Positions 8,168 through 16,766 are shown, numbered from the stretch's first letter. The stretch is 32,837 bases of DNA from Chloroflexota bacterium (GCA_005778035.1 SXKT01000051.1:1-32837), one strand, 5' to 3'. Notes: generated from the sequence alone by a model not told the origin. Program-made: numbers and translations.

Positions 8168-8522
8168 ACTAAAGCAATTTGGCTTGCGTCCATCCAATTT
8201 AGGTGGCGCCCCATGTTGCAGCCGTGCTTATGGCTTTTGGTTCGGTTGCTCCTTCAAGGTCTGTTCTCCATTCGCCCAGGCAGTTTCTCCATTATGGTAA
8301 CCCGACTGAAACATCGGGCCCTTATTTTGATTTGTTCTACCAACCAGGTCAAAGAAAAAGCCCATCTGCCTATATCAAAAAAGGCCGTTGATCCATTTCA
8401 GACCATAGTTCCATGATGCACACCACCTATAATGAATAGCCCGCTTGTTTGTCCGGTTCTAAATTGCTTTGTTTTCTGCCTGATCCACGATCTTTCGGCT
8501 AATCATACTCAACTGTCATGAC
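8168..8522. other. Non-coding interval downstream of the SOUL gene
   Basis: There is no convincing gene, RNA or terminator in this stretch. Short open frames here have no ribosome site and unlikely composition. The 3' part becomes AT-richer and leads into the repeat array described at 8523-8577. Confidence 0.5.
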
Positions 8523-8577
8523 CCTAACAAAACCTAAAGGCCATCCTAACAACTTCTAAACATCCGTTAAATATACT
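8523..8577 (+). promoter_or_regulatory. Phased CTAA repeat array plus -10 element upstream of the lipoprotein operon
   Basis: Five CTAA/TTAA cores begin at 8524, 8534, 8546, 8556 and 8567, that is, spaced 10, 12, 10 and 11 bases, close to one DNA turn. The first two pairs form a 22-base direct repeat starting CCTAACAA (8523 and 8545). A TATACT -10-like box follows at 8572-8577, 20 bases before the start codon, with no good -35, as expected for an activated promoter. OmpR/PhoB-family regulators bind such phased direct repeats, and a regulator of that family is encoded at 13632. The link is inferred. Confidence 0.5.
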
Positions 8578-8597
8578 TGCGATGAAGGAGAATAACC

Positions 8598-10418
8598 ATG
8601 AAAAAGTACACCGGTTTTCTTATCGCAATATTGATCATTGTGGCGGGTTGCGCGCCTTTGGCTTTTGAGCCTGAGCAGGCAACGGTTTATGCCAAAGGGC
8701 TTACCCTGGCAAAAACAGCCACACCAAAATCGCCATCCACCGCGATCTTTAAATTAACCAGCTCCGCTCTTGGCACAGGGTCCCGGCTCACAGCTGATAC
8801 TACCTGCGATGGGGCAGGCTCGACGTTGCCCTTGCAATGGAGCGGCGCTCCGAAGGGGACCGTTGCCTATGCCATGATCATGCACCACAATGCGCCAGAA
8901 GGCCAAGCGCATTGGTATTGGATTTTGTACAACATTCCGGCTGCCACTACGCAGATTGCAAAAAACAGTACGGGGGGCGGAACCCTGGGTACCAATAGCC
9001 TTAATGGGCTGGCTCAATATTCCCCGCCTTGTCCTATTGGCCCGGGGGATAAAGAGTTCATATTTACGCTTTACGCGTTAAAATCCAAACCCAAGTTTGC
9101 AGCCAACACAAAAGTAGATAGACCCACCTTGCTTGCCGCAATCAAATCGATCACGTTGGCAAGCACCGAATTGCGGACCGTCTATGCCCGGCAAGCGACC
9201 ATCACCCCCACACCGGCTTCAACCGTGGTGCCGACCAAAGTACCCACCCAACCCCCTGCCACCGCGGCCCCAGGGTACAACATAGACCAGGCTACCTCCG
9301 ATAAAGCCCAAAGCATGACGATCGCTTTTGACGCTATGGCCTTCCTTACCGGGGATACTGGCGCAGATTCATTCTTCCCGCCAGGTAAGCTGGCCGATTA
9401 TTGGGGTTTCCAATATCTTAGGGATAATGACCCAAGTGGAATGGGACATTCAGGCGAATTTTTGACCAGTGCCGCGCTGAACACATTAAATATCCTTACC
9501 ACGCAACAAAGGGCTTTGTTGGTCACATTGGCTCAGAATCAAGTTGGAAGGATCAATGAATATGCAAACAGGCGATTCGTTTTGATGAATTCGTTTCGCA
9601 GGGCACTGGAAAATGACCTACCTTCAGGGACGTCCGGTTTGAGCCTGGACGCGATCAAGTCTTATTCATCTGACCTGTACGCGCTGGATGGCGAGATCAG
9701 TTATGAACGCGCCCAAGTGATGGGCGATATTCTTCATGACCTTACCCCTGCCCAAATCGCATCCTTCTCATCCATGAAGGGAAAAGGTATGAAGGAGTGG
9801 CCAGTGGTTGCTGAACCCGATGACCTGCGAGGTCTGGATCGGAATGTGAAGGTCGCGGTTATGACCTATGCTTCTGATTTGCTCTCTTGGTACAACGGTT
9901 CTGTAGAAGCAGATGTCTATTTTTGCCCCGAAAGACACGGCACCTATTACGGTTCGTTTTACTTGAAGGATATCAAGGCGATGGGTGATCCAACGTATGC
10001 CATCCCCACCGACTTGACCGGCGACCTTGGCGCGGTGATGTTACAAAAGATGGACAGTACTCAAGCCGGAAAGATCCAGGGAATTGTGGATTCCCAAAGG
10101 CCTGCCCTTACCGGGATTGTGGATATACGCCAGAAGATCTCGATTGAATTGAGAAAATTTATCAGCGGCGGCACACCTGATAAAACTGTCCTTGATGGAA
10201 TGTTCCGGCAATACGGCGCTTACGACGGGGAGATCAACTACTACATGGCTACAACTTTTACCGCCGTGGGTAAATCCCTCACCCCCAGCCAACAGGCGGA
10301 TTTGGCAGCGATGCGGTTGGAATTATTGGGGGCCCTGAACCACCCTACAGGGGCCTTCCTCTATTCGCAGCCGATCGCGATGCCGATCATTGAAAATAGC
10401 GACTTCCTGTTCAAATGA
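8598..10418 (+). CDS. Lipoprotein with PEBP (YbhB/YbcL-like) domain and duplicated helical LTxxQ module
   Basis: This is a 606-residue exported lipoprotein with lipobox IVAGC (Cys18) and start supported by AAGGAG. Residues 50-190 form a PEBP/Raf-kinase-inhibitor-like domain (TTCDGAGSTLPLQWSGAP, AHWYWILYNIP, GPGDKEFIFTLYAL). The usual DPDAP anion-pocket motif reads MHHNAP, so the ligand site differs from the family. A Pro/Thr linker (202-225) leads to about 350 residues of unfamiliar helical sequence. This part is an internal duplication: 257-397 and 439-578 align, with YWGFQYLRD / YYGSFYLKD, DGEISYE / DGEINYY and LTPAQ / LTPSQ. The LTxxQ phrases recall Spy/CpxP-like proteins. It probably acts at the outer cell surface; the function is unknown. 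Confidence 0.85.
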   Translation: MKKYTGFLIAILIIVAGCAPLAFEPEQATVYAKGLTLAKTATPKSPSTAIFKLTSSALGTGSRLTADTTCDGAGSTLPLQWSGAPKGTVAYAMIMHHNAPEGQAHWYWILYNIPAATTQIAKNSTGGGTLGTNSLNGLAQYSPPCPIGPGDKEFIFTLYALKSKPKFAANTKVDRPTLLAAIKSITLASTELRTVYARQATITPTPASTVVPTKVPTQPPATAAPGYNIDQATSDKAQSMTIAFDAMAFLTGDTGADSFFPPGKLADYWGFQYLRDNDPSGMGHSGEFLTSAALNTLNILTTQQRALLVTLAQNQVGRINEYANRRFVLMNSFRRALENDLPSGTSGLSLDAIKSYSSDLYALDGEISYERAQVMGDILHDLTPAQIASFSSMKGKGMKEWPVVAEPDDLRGLDRNVKVAVMTYASDLLSWYNGSVEADVYFCPERHGTYYGSFYLKDIKAMGDPTYAIPTDLTGDLGAVMLQKMDSTQAGKIQGIVDSQRPALTGIVDIRQKISIELRKFISGGTPDKTVLDGMFRQYGAYDGEINYYMATTFTAVGKSLTPSQQADLAAMRLELLGALNHPTGAFLYSQPIAMPIIENSDFLFK

Positions 10419-10426
10419 CCTTTAAA

Positions 10427-10471
10427 GGAAGGTGGGGCTAAACTGCCCCACCTTCCCGTTTACGGTTTTTT
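10427..10471 (+). terminator. Terminator or attenuator between the PEBP lipoprotein and phosphoesterase genes
   Basis: A perfect 12-base-pair stem (10427-10438 with 10445-10456, GGAAGGTGGGGC) has a 6-base loop and is followed after nine bases by TTTTTT (10466-10471). The next gene starts at 10483, leaving no room for a separate promoter, so it probably works as a leaky terminator that lowers downstream expression. Confidence 0.75.
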
Positions 10472-10482
10472 ATAGGTGATGA

Positions 10483-12000
10483 ATGAAAGTATTGACCCTG
10501 TATTTTTTTACCCTTGCCTTTTTGGTAGCCTGTTCAAACCCTCAGGCAACCTCTGCCCCCATTTCGGCCCTTCCCCAAGGGAATCCGTCTACCCCAGCCG
10601 CCACCCTTGCTGATGAACCCCAGCAAGCGGAAATAACAATCGTCCCTACTCAATTACCACAACAGGCGCCTGGGAACAAAGGCCAAAAAAATAAGGAGGC
10701 CAGAACACAGGCTTTTCCAACCGCATCCAATGCTCTTTTTCTAGCGCCTGAAATGGCGGGTTTGCCAACAGATTCGACGGTTTCGATAAATTTGCTACCC
10801 GCTACCGCTGCAACCATCATCATTGAATATGGAACCAATGGTGTCACATTGGAAACTTCGCCGATCCAATCTACTGCGAATACCCCTTTACAGATAAACC
10901 TAACCGAATTAAGTCCTGATTCTGAATATTTCTATTACGTAATTGCCAATGACACCCGCGGCGTAAGGCACACATTCCACACAGCCCGTTCTGAAACAAG
11001 TAAGTTTGTTTTTGAAATTCAAGGGGATTCCCATCCTGAAAGGATTGGAAGGCAATTCGATGCCAACTTGTATGACCAGGTTTTGGCCAACGCCGCAAAG
11101 GACGAACCCGATTTCTACATCACAATGGGGGATGATTTTAGCGTCGATTCATTGAAGGAAGTCAACCAAGCGACTGTAAATCAAATCTACTTAAACCAAA
11201 GACGCTGGCTCTCTAAGGTCGATGCGCCTGTTTTTCTGGTAAATGGTAATCACGAACAGGCTTCCTTGGCAAATTTGGACGGCAGCTCTCAGAGTGTGGC
11301 TGTATTGGCCCAAACTGCCAGGAACACCATGTTTCCGGTTCCATACCCTTCAGATTTTTATTCCGGCAATGAACAACCTGTTGAGAATATAGGACTTTTG
11401 GGAGATTATTATTCGTGGGAATGGGGCAATGCTTTGTTCGTTGTGATCGACCCCTATTGGCATTCAACCATGACGGTCGACAATCAATTTGGGGTAGAGA
11501 GGAACAAGCCCGGCGATCGTGATTTATGGTCGATCAGTCTTGGTGACGAACAGTATCAATGGTTCCAAAAAATACTGCATGAAAGCAATGCCCAATACAA
11601 ATTTGTTTTCACCCACCATGTGTTGGGCACGGGCCGTGGAGGAATAGAATTGGCAACCGGTTATGAATGGGGAGACGCGGAACATTTGGCGGCGCATCGG
11701 CCGGGTTGGGAGAGAACGATTCACCAGATCATGGTCGAAGAAGGGGTTACCATTTTTTTCCAAGGCCACGATCATATTTTTGCCAAACAAATTCTTGATG
11801 GGGTTATTTACCAAACTCTGCCTGAGCCAGCAAACCCAACCGCCAGCTGGGAAAACAAGGAAGCCTATAAAAGTGGAGTGCTGATGCCAAATAGCGGACG
11901 GGTACAGGTTGAAGTCAGCCCAACCGGTCTGATCGTTTCTTATATTCAATCAGTTATTGGAAAAGAAGATGAAGTTACATTTTTCTACGAAGTTCAATAA
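10483..12000 (+). CDS. Purple-acid-phosphatase-like metallophosphoesterase lipoprotein (first of a pair)
   Basis: The 505-residue protein has a lipoprotein signal (LAFLVAC, Cys17), a low-complexity linker, a fibronectin-like N-terminal domain (about 85-170; ELSPDSEYFYYVIANDTRG) and a calcineurin-type phosphoesterase domain. Metal-binding motifs are complete and in order: GDSHPE, MGDDFS, NGNHEQ, FTHHVLG and GHDH. The overall arrangement matches purple acid phosphatases. It should hydrolyse phosphomono- or diesters outside the membrane. AGGTG lies just upstream of ATG. The gene follows an attenuator hairpin and overlaps the start of a paralogue. The substrate is unknown. Confidence 0.9.
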   Translation: MKVLTLYFFTLAFLVACSNPQATSAPISALPQGNPSTPAATLADEPQQAEITIVPTQLPQQAPGNKGQKNKEARTQAFPTASNALFLAPEMAGLPTDSTVSINLLPATAATIIIEYGTNGVTLETSPIQSTANTPLQINLTELSPDSEYFYYVIANDTRGVRHTFHTARSETSKFVFEIQGDSHPERIGRQFDANLYDQVLANAAKDEPDFYITMGDDFSVDSLKEVNQATVNQIYLNQRRWLSKVDAPVFLVNGNHEQASLANLDGSSQSVAVLAQTARNTMFPVPYPSDFYSGNEQPVENIGLLGDYYSWEWGNALFVVIDPYWHSTMTVDNQFGVERNKPGDRDLWSISLGDEQYQWFQKILHESNAQYKFVFTHHVLGTGRGGIELATGYEWGDAEHLAAHRPGWERTIHQIMVEEGVTIFFQGHDHIFAKQILDGVIYQTLPEPANPTASWENKEAYKSGVLMPNSGRVQVEVSPTGLIVSYIQSVIGKEDEVTFFYEVQ

Positions 12001-13573
12001 AAATGTAATTGGCTTGTTTTTTTTGATGGTTTCCCACAGCAAACAGATCATCCCGTTGTTGGCTACTTGCTTCATGATCATTTCATGCTCGGCGCCTGTA
12101 CCGGTTGCTGAACCACTCATCCCTTCAACAGAGGTTCTCGCAACCCCCACCAGCTCGGTTGTTGCCACCGAAAGCGCAGCTGTATCTGCTACTGACAATA
12201 AAAAGGTTGCCAAGTCCGGTTCGGGGGGTACTGCCCAGATCAACGGCCAAACTCTCGAACTTACCGTACCTAACCACACGCTGGATATTATTTTGGGCGA
12301 GCCAGGCGAGAGATCGATCCTGTTCAGCTTCCTCGCCAATACTGACCTGGACCTCGTTCTGGAATACTGGACGGTGGAATCCCGGGCTAACCAGAAACGC
12401 GTACAAGTTACTGCTAACGAGCCGGCCGAATACAAGGTGAATGATCTGGTTCCTAACGCGCAATATTTTTACCGCGTATTATCAACCACAGAATCAGGTT
12501 CTGAGCCATTGGAGCAAGGCGGTTTTTCTACGAGAAAAACCGCGGGATCGCAGTTTGTCTTTACAATTCAGGCAGATTCGCATTTGGATAACAACACCAA
12601 CCTGGATGTTTATCAACAAGGGTTGGCTAACCAATTGAACGACCGACCAGATTTTATGATCGATCTTGGCGATACCTTTATGACAGACAAATATAAACCT
12701 TACACCCAGGCATTAGCCCAATACCAGGCACAAAGGTATTACTTATCTGCCCTGGGCAAAAGCGTTCCACTTTTTTTGGTTTTAGGAAACCATGACGGGG
12801 AAGGTGCCCCCCGCGGGCAACTTGGCAAGGAAATGAACGATTGGTCTGTACTTCAACGAACCGAATATTTTCCTAACCCGGCATCGGCCAGTTATCATCC
12901 TCTTTCCAATTCTGCGGCAACAAACCAGATAGACCATGAAAATTATTATGCATGGACTTGGGGAGATGCCAAATTTATCGTTCTGGACCCTTATACGTAT
13001 ACTCCACCAGTAAAGGCAAGTGAAGGTGGGGGATGGAATAGCACGTTGGGAGTTGAGCAATACAAGTGGTTGGTTGAAACCCTCATCCAAAATGATTCAA
13101 AATTTACATTTGTTTTCATTCACCAATTGGTGGGTGGTTCCGGAAAAGATGGCAGGGGTGGTGTTGAATATGCGAACCTATATGAGTGGGGTGGGCATGA
13201 TTCGGACGGGCAATATTTATTTGACCAATTTCGGCCCGGTTGGGGGCTGCCAATTCATGAACTGCTTGTTAAACATGGGGTAACAGCTGTTTTCCATGGG
13301 CATGACCATTTGTATGTTCATGAGCAATTGGATGGGATAACTTATCAAGAGGTTCCCCAACCGGGGTCCGCAGAGATCGATCAAACATCCAGTGCTGCAG
13401 AATATGGATACCGAAACGGGGAAGTGCTGGGTGGGCCGGGTTACATGAGGGTTTCGGTTTCTCCTGAAGCCGTAATAGTTGAGTTTGTACGTACGATCAT
13501 TCCGACCCAAAATAATCGACAAAAATTGGTGAACCGCCAGGTCGATGATCTGTATCGCTTGGCAAAACCGTAA
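11969..13573 (+). CDS. Purple-acid-phosphatase-like metallophosphoesterase lipoprotein (second of a pair)
   Basis: This 534-residue paralogue of the preceding gene has the same layout: signal peptide with lipobox (IISC), linker, Fn3-like domain (DLVPNAQYFYRVLSTTESG) and phosphoesterase domain with ADSH, DLGDTF, LGNHDG, FIHQLVGG and GHDH. ATG 11969 overlaps the preceding coding region by 32 bases. ATG 12026 would give a more typical short signal peptide (MVSHSKQIIPLLATCFMIISC with Cys21) but has no ribosome site; TTG 11957 is also possible. Compared with the first copy it carries extra residues between the GNHD and HQ motifs. Tandem arrangement suggests duplication and divergence in specificity. 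Confidence 0.88.
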   Translation: MKLHFSTKFNKNVIGLFFLMVSHSKQIIPLLATCFMIISCSAPVPVAEPLIPSTEVLATPTSSVVATESAAVSATDNKKVAKSGSGGTAQINGQTLELTVPNHTLDIILGEPGERSILFSFLANTDLDLVLEYWTVESRANQKRVQVTANEPAEYKVNDLVPNAQYFYRVLSTTESGSEPLEQGGFSTRKTAGSQFVFTIQADSHLDNNTNLDVYQQGLANQLNDRPDFMIDLGDTFMTDKYKPYTQALAQYQAQRYYLSALGKSVPLFLVLGNHDGEGAPRGQLGKEMNDWSVLQRTEYFPNPASASYHPLSNSAATNQIDHENYYAWTWGDAKFIVLDPYTYTPPVKASEGGGWNSTLGVEQYKWLVETLIQNDSKFTFVFIHQLVGGSGKDGRGGVEYANLYEWGGHDSDGQYLFDQFRPGWGLPIHELLVKHGVTAVFHGHDHLYVHEQLDGITYQEVPQPGSAEIDQTSSAAEYGYRNGEVLGGPGYMRVSVSPEAVIVEFVRTIIPTQNNRQKLVNRQVDDLYRLAKP

Positions 13574-13631
13574 TTTTTTAACGTGCGTATTTTCGCGAAC
13601 ATAAAAAGTGTAGAATTAATGAATCGTAGAA

Positions 13632-14315
13632 ATGATCATGAATAGCATTTTATTGGTGGATGACAAAGCAAATGTACGGCAGATGACCAGGGAAGTTTTG
13701 ACAGCCGAGGGTTTTAACGTCCTGGAAGCAGCCAATGGCCGCGAGGCTTTATTGGTGGCGCGAAACCACAAACCGGATCTGATTTTATTGGATGTGATGA
13801 TGCCCGAAATGGGCGGTTTTGAATTTTTACGCATATTTCGGAAGGAAAAAGACACTCCGGTTATCCTGCTTACCGCCAAATTGGATGAAGTAGACAAAGT
13901 ATTGGGGCTGGAACTGGGCGCTGACGATTACGTAACCAAACCTTTCGGCATGAAGGAGTTGGTTGCAAGGATCCATGCGGTTCTTCGGCGCGCACATGGG
14001 TCAACCCAGGCGTCCTCAGTGTTAAGTTACAACGGTTTACAGGTAGACCTGGAAACCAGGGATGTGACCGTTTTGGGAAAACAGGTATCATTAACCCCTT
14101 CTGAATACGACCTGCTGACATTATTAATCGCGGCTCCTGGGCGTGTTCACACCCGGTCATCAATCCTGTTGCATCTTCAAGGCAGCACATTTGAAGGCCT
14201 TGAACGCAGTATCGATGTCCATGTCCGCAATCTGCGCGCAAAGATCGAACCTGATCCTTCCAACCCGGATTATATTGAGACGGTCTTTGGGGTCGGTTAT
14301 CGGTTTCGCCCATAG
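13632..14315 (+). CDS. OmpR/PhoB-family response regulator
   Basis: The 227-residue protein has an N-terminal receiver domain with the acidic pair in LLVDDKANV, phosphoacceptor Asp54 (LILLDVMMPEMGG), Thr81 and Lys103 (YVTKPFGMKEL), then a C-terminal winged helix (about 130-227; LTPSEYDLLTLLIAAPGRV, RSIDVHVRNLRAKIEPD, YIETVFGVGYRFRP). The gene is 17 bases from its kinase, forming a two-component pair. No clear ribosome site precedes ATG 13632; ATG 13638 is an alternative. The phased repeats at 8523-8577 are a candidate target, which would tie this pair to the surface phosphoesterase genes that precede it. Confidence 0.95.
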   Translation: MIMNSILLVDDKANVRQMTREVLTAEGFNVLEAANGREALLVARNHKPDLILLDVMMPEMGGFEFLRIFRKEKDTPVILLTAKLDEVDKVLGLELGADDYVTKPFGMKELVARIHAVLRRAHGSTQASSVLSYNGLQVDLETRDVTVLGKQVSLTPSEYDLLTLLIAAPGRVHTRSSILLHLQGSTFEGLERSIDVHVRNLRAKIEPDPSNPDYIETVFGVGYRFRP

Positions 14316-14332
14316 GGACCCAACGAATTCAA

Positions 14333-15676
14333 ATGAAAATTGCCCACAAATTGACCATAGCCTTTGTTTTCGTTGGCTTATTTGTAATTGGCCTTGCCGC
14401 ATTATTTATTTACTTACAGACTGCCAAAGGTTTTGCCCGGCTGGTAACAGATCAACGATCTGCCCAATTTGTATCGTCAGTAACAACCTTTTATCAGGAT
14501 CGTGGTTCTTGGGATGGAATTGATAAATATTTACAGGAACAAGGGTTACTACCGCCACCAGCAGCCCTTGGCCAAGATATGCCTGACCCCCAACCCTTTG
14601 CACTCGTGGATGGGAACCGGACAGTCATCGTAGCCGGGGGACCGTATCTTGTTGGCGATAAGATCCAAACTGGTATCTTGAAACGTGGCATTCAAATTAC
14701 CATTGGCGAACGCCCTGTAGGCACGGTTTTACAGAGCGGACAGAACGCCCCCCGCAGTGGAATTGAGCAAAAATACCTTGATGATGTGCAGACCTCACTT
14801 TGGATCGCTGGCGGGCTGGGGGTATTGTCGGCGCTTATTTTGGGGCTCACCTTATCCAATTCCCTCAGTTCCCCCATCAAGCAGCTCACGGTGGCGGCAA
14901 GATCGATGATGGATGGTGACCTGAATAGGAAATTGTCACTTAACACCGGCGGAGAATTAGCTGAGCTTGCGTCAGCATTCAACCAACTGGGAGCAGATCT
15001 GGACCGGGCAAACCGGTTGCAGAGGCAAATGACCGCCGATATAGCCCACGATCTCAACAACCCGCTTACCGTAATTGCCGGGTATGCCGAGGCGATGAAA
15101 AATGGCACACTGGAACCAACCCCCCAGCGATTTTCCCTGATAATGGCTGAGGTCAAACACCTGCAAAACCTGGTGGCTGACCTGAGGACACTCTCTCTGG
15201 CAGAAACCGGAGAATTGCGTTTGCACTTGGAGGAAGCTGATGTCCTTTCTTTGCTCGGTGCCGTAAAGCTCGCATTTCAACAACGGGCCGATACGGCAAA
15301 CGTGACAATACAGATCAAAGCAGACAAGAATCTACCAAAAATCCGTTGGGATGGCCAACGAATTCGGCAAGTATTGGATAATTTGATGGTCAACGCTTTG
15401 CGCCATACAACCAATGGATTCATCACCCTTGAAGCGTACGAAAAGGACGGGGGGCTTGCGTTGGCAATACGCGATACTGGCAGTGGGATTGCGGAAACTG
15501 ACCTGAGCCGGATATTCGAGCGATCTTACAGAGGCGATGTTGCCCGAAGCAGTGAAGGATCGGGTTTAGGACTGGCAATTGCCCGATCCATTTTGGAATT
15601 ACACGATGGAAGGATAAGCGTTGAAAGCCAATTAGGCATTGGTAGCGTGTTTACAATTACGTTCCCCGCTCAATAG
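14333..15676 (+). CDS. Membrane sensor histidine kinase
   Basis: The 447-residue protein has transmembrane helices at about 8-28 and 155-175 flanking an extracytoplasmic sensor of roughly 125 residues of unknown ligand. HAMP follows (SSPIKQLTVAARSMMDGDL), then the HisKA domain with His239 in DIAHDLNNPLTVIAGYAEA, and the ATPase domain (DNLMVNALRHT N box, DTGSGI G1 box, GSGLGLAIARSI G2 box). The H box reads HDLNNP rather than HELRTP, a tolerated variant. It should autophosphorylate and pass phosphate to the adjacent response regulator. The gene is followed by a 341-base gap in which I see no gene. Confidence 0.94.
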   Translation: MKIAHKLTIAFVFVGLFVIGLAALFIYLQTAKGFARLVTDQRSAQFVSSVTTFYQDRGSWDGIDKYLQEQGLLPPPAALGQDMPDPQPFALVDGNRTVIVAGGPYLVGDKIQTGILKRGIQITIGERPVGTVLQSGQNAPRSGIEQKYLDDVQTSLWIAGGLGVLSALILGLTLSNSLSSPIKQLTVAARSMMDGDLNRKLSLNTGGELAELASAFNQLGADLDRANRLQRQMTADIAHDLNNPLTVIAGYAEAMKNGTLEPTPQRFSLIMAEVKHLQNLVADLRTLSLAETGELRLHLEEADVLSLLGAVKLAFQQRADTANVTIQIKADKNLPKIRWDGQRIRQVLDNLMVNALRHTTNGFITLEAYEKDGGLALAIRDTGSGIAETDLSRIFERSYRGDVARSSEGSGLGLAIARSILELHDGRISVESQLGIGSVFTITFPAQ

Positions 15677-15955
15677 CCAGCTAAGCCACTGATGTTCCCC
15701 GCACGGGTATCTTCGCAAAATAAGCGCAGCATTTATCTTTCCATATTTCTCTACGCATCCATATTTGTGCTCGTCGCATATACAGCCTGATATCCGTGTT
15801 CATTGCGTGCGGTATTTTCCTGACCATGTTCTCCTACTAAATCCAAATTATTTGAGCAACAAAAAAATACTTTAATGCCATCGCTTCAATGGGTTTGAAC
15901 CACTATTTAAAATACTTTGCATTGAAAAATATTCTTGTGCAGGGTATATTTTGTA

Positions 15956-15984
15956 TTGACAATTATTTGCATTTGTCTTATTAT
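15956..15984 (+). promoter_or_regulatory. Strong sigma-70-type promoter of the GntR-BtpA-ABC operon
   Basis: TTGACA (15956-15961) and TATTAT (15979-15984) are separated by exactly 17 bases. Transcription would start near 15991, about 27 bases before the regulator ATG. Upstream of this (15677-15955) I see no gene or other clear element. Confidence 0.82.
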
Positions 15985-16018
15985 GTACGTACATATTAAT
16001 TATTTTTATACGTACATA
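15982..16018. promoter_or_regulatory. Twin palindromic operators of the GntR-family regulator
   Basis: TATGTACGTACATA (15982-15995) is a perfect 14-base palindrome overlapping the -10 and probable transcription start. A second copy with 12 of 14 matches lies at 16005-16018, its last base being the A of the regulator ATG. Their centres are 23 bases apart, about two helical turns. GT...AC palindromes are usual for GntR-family proteins, so autorepression is likely. Confidence 0.75.
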
Positions 16019-16752
16019 TGACCAATATAACTTTTCACAAAGAGACAAACAAACCACTCTACCTGCAACTTAAGGAACTGATCCTTGCGCGGATCCATTC
16101 TGGAGAGTGGACAGAAGGCACCCATTTGCCAACAGAAATGGAAATGCAAAAGGAGTACGGGCTCAGCCGCGCCACCATTCGCCAGGCACTGGATGAATTG
16201 ACGAAAGACGGTATCGTCGAGCGGAAGCGACGTGCCGGTACGATAGTCTCGCCTCGGCGTGTTCAGCCAGAATTGATCAAACTGACCAGTTTCTCTGATG
16301 ACATCCGCTCCAGAGGTTTGGTCCCTGAATCCAAGACCATCAGCGCTGACCTTGTGATACCGCCAAACAAAGTTCAGGAAGCCTTTAAACTAAGCCATGA
16401 CGAAAAGGTCTGGTTGGTTACGCGATTGCGCAGTGCATCTGGCGAACCATACGGGTTGCACGAACTTTATATTCCGCCCCACTTACAATTCTCTCCCCGA
16501 GAAATCAACAATCTTACTTCTTATTACGATCTTTTGGTACAACGCCATAATCTTCGGCCAAGTTACGCTACTGAGAATTTAACTGCCTCCATAGCCAGCA
16601 AACAAGAAGCCGGATTGCTAGGAATTGAACCCAACGCGCCATTACTGGTAGCCTGGCGTGTAACCTATGCTGAGGACAACCAAGCTATCGAATGTGTCAA
16701 AATCATTTACCGGGCTGACCGGTATGAGTACCGAATACAGCTATTTTCTTAG
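16018..16752 (+). CDS. GntR-family (HutC/UTRA type) transcriptional regulator
   Basis: The 244-residue protein has an N-terminal winged HTH (about 8-76; PLYLQLKELILARIHSGEW, LPTEMEMQKEYGLSRATIRQ, DGIVERKRRAGTIV) and a C-terminal UTRA effector-binding domain (about 95-240; WLVTRLRSASGEPYGLHELY, LLVAWRVTYAEDNQAIECVK). UTRA domains bind small effectors such as sugar phosphates. It is the first gene of the operon and lies directly on a double palindrome, so it probably represses itself and the downstream genes. No Shine-Dalgarno precedes ATG 16018, and an operator covers the start codon. The gap to the next gene is 14 bases. Confidence 0.93.
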   Translation: MTNITFHKETNKPLYLQLKELILARIHSGEWTEGTHLPTEMEMQKEYGLSRATIRQALDELTKDGIVERKRRAGTIVSPRRVQPELIKLTSFSDDIRSRGLVPESKTISADLVIPPNKVQEAFKLSHDEKVWLVTRLRSASGEPYGLHELYIPPHLQFSPREINNLTSYYDLLVQRHNLRPSYATENLTASIASKQEAGLLGIEPNAPLLVAWRVTYAEDNQAIECVKIIYRADRYEYRIQLFS

Positions 16753-16766
16753 GAGTTACCGTAACC

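Noticed and set aside
8203-8416. Two short overlapping plus-strand frames after the SOUL gene
   Set aside because: They lack ribosome sites, overlap each other in different frames and show no protein-like composition.
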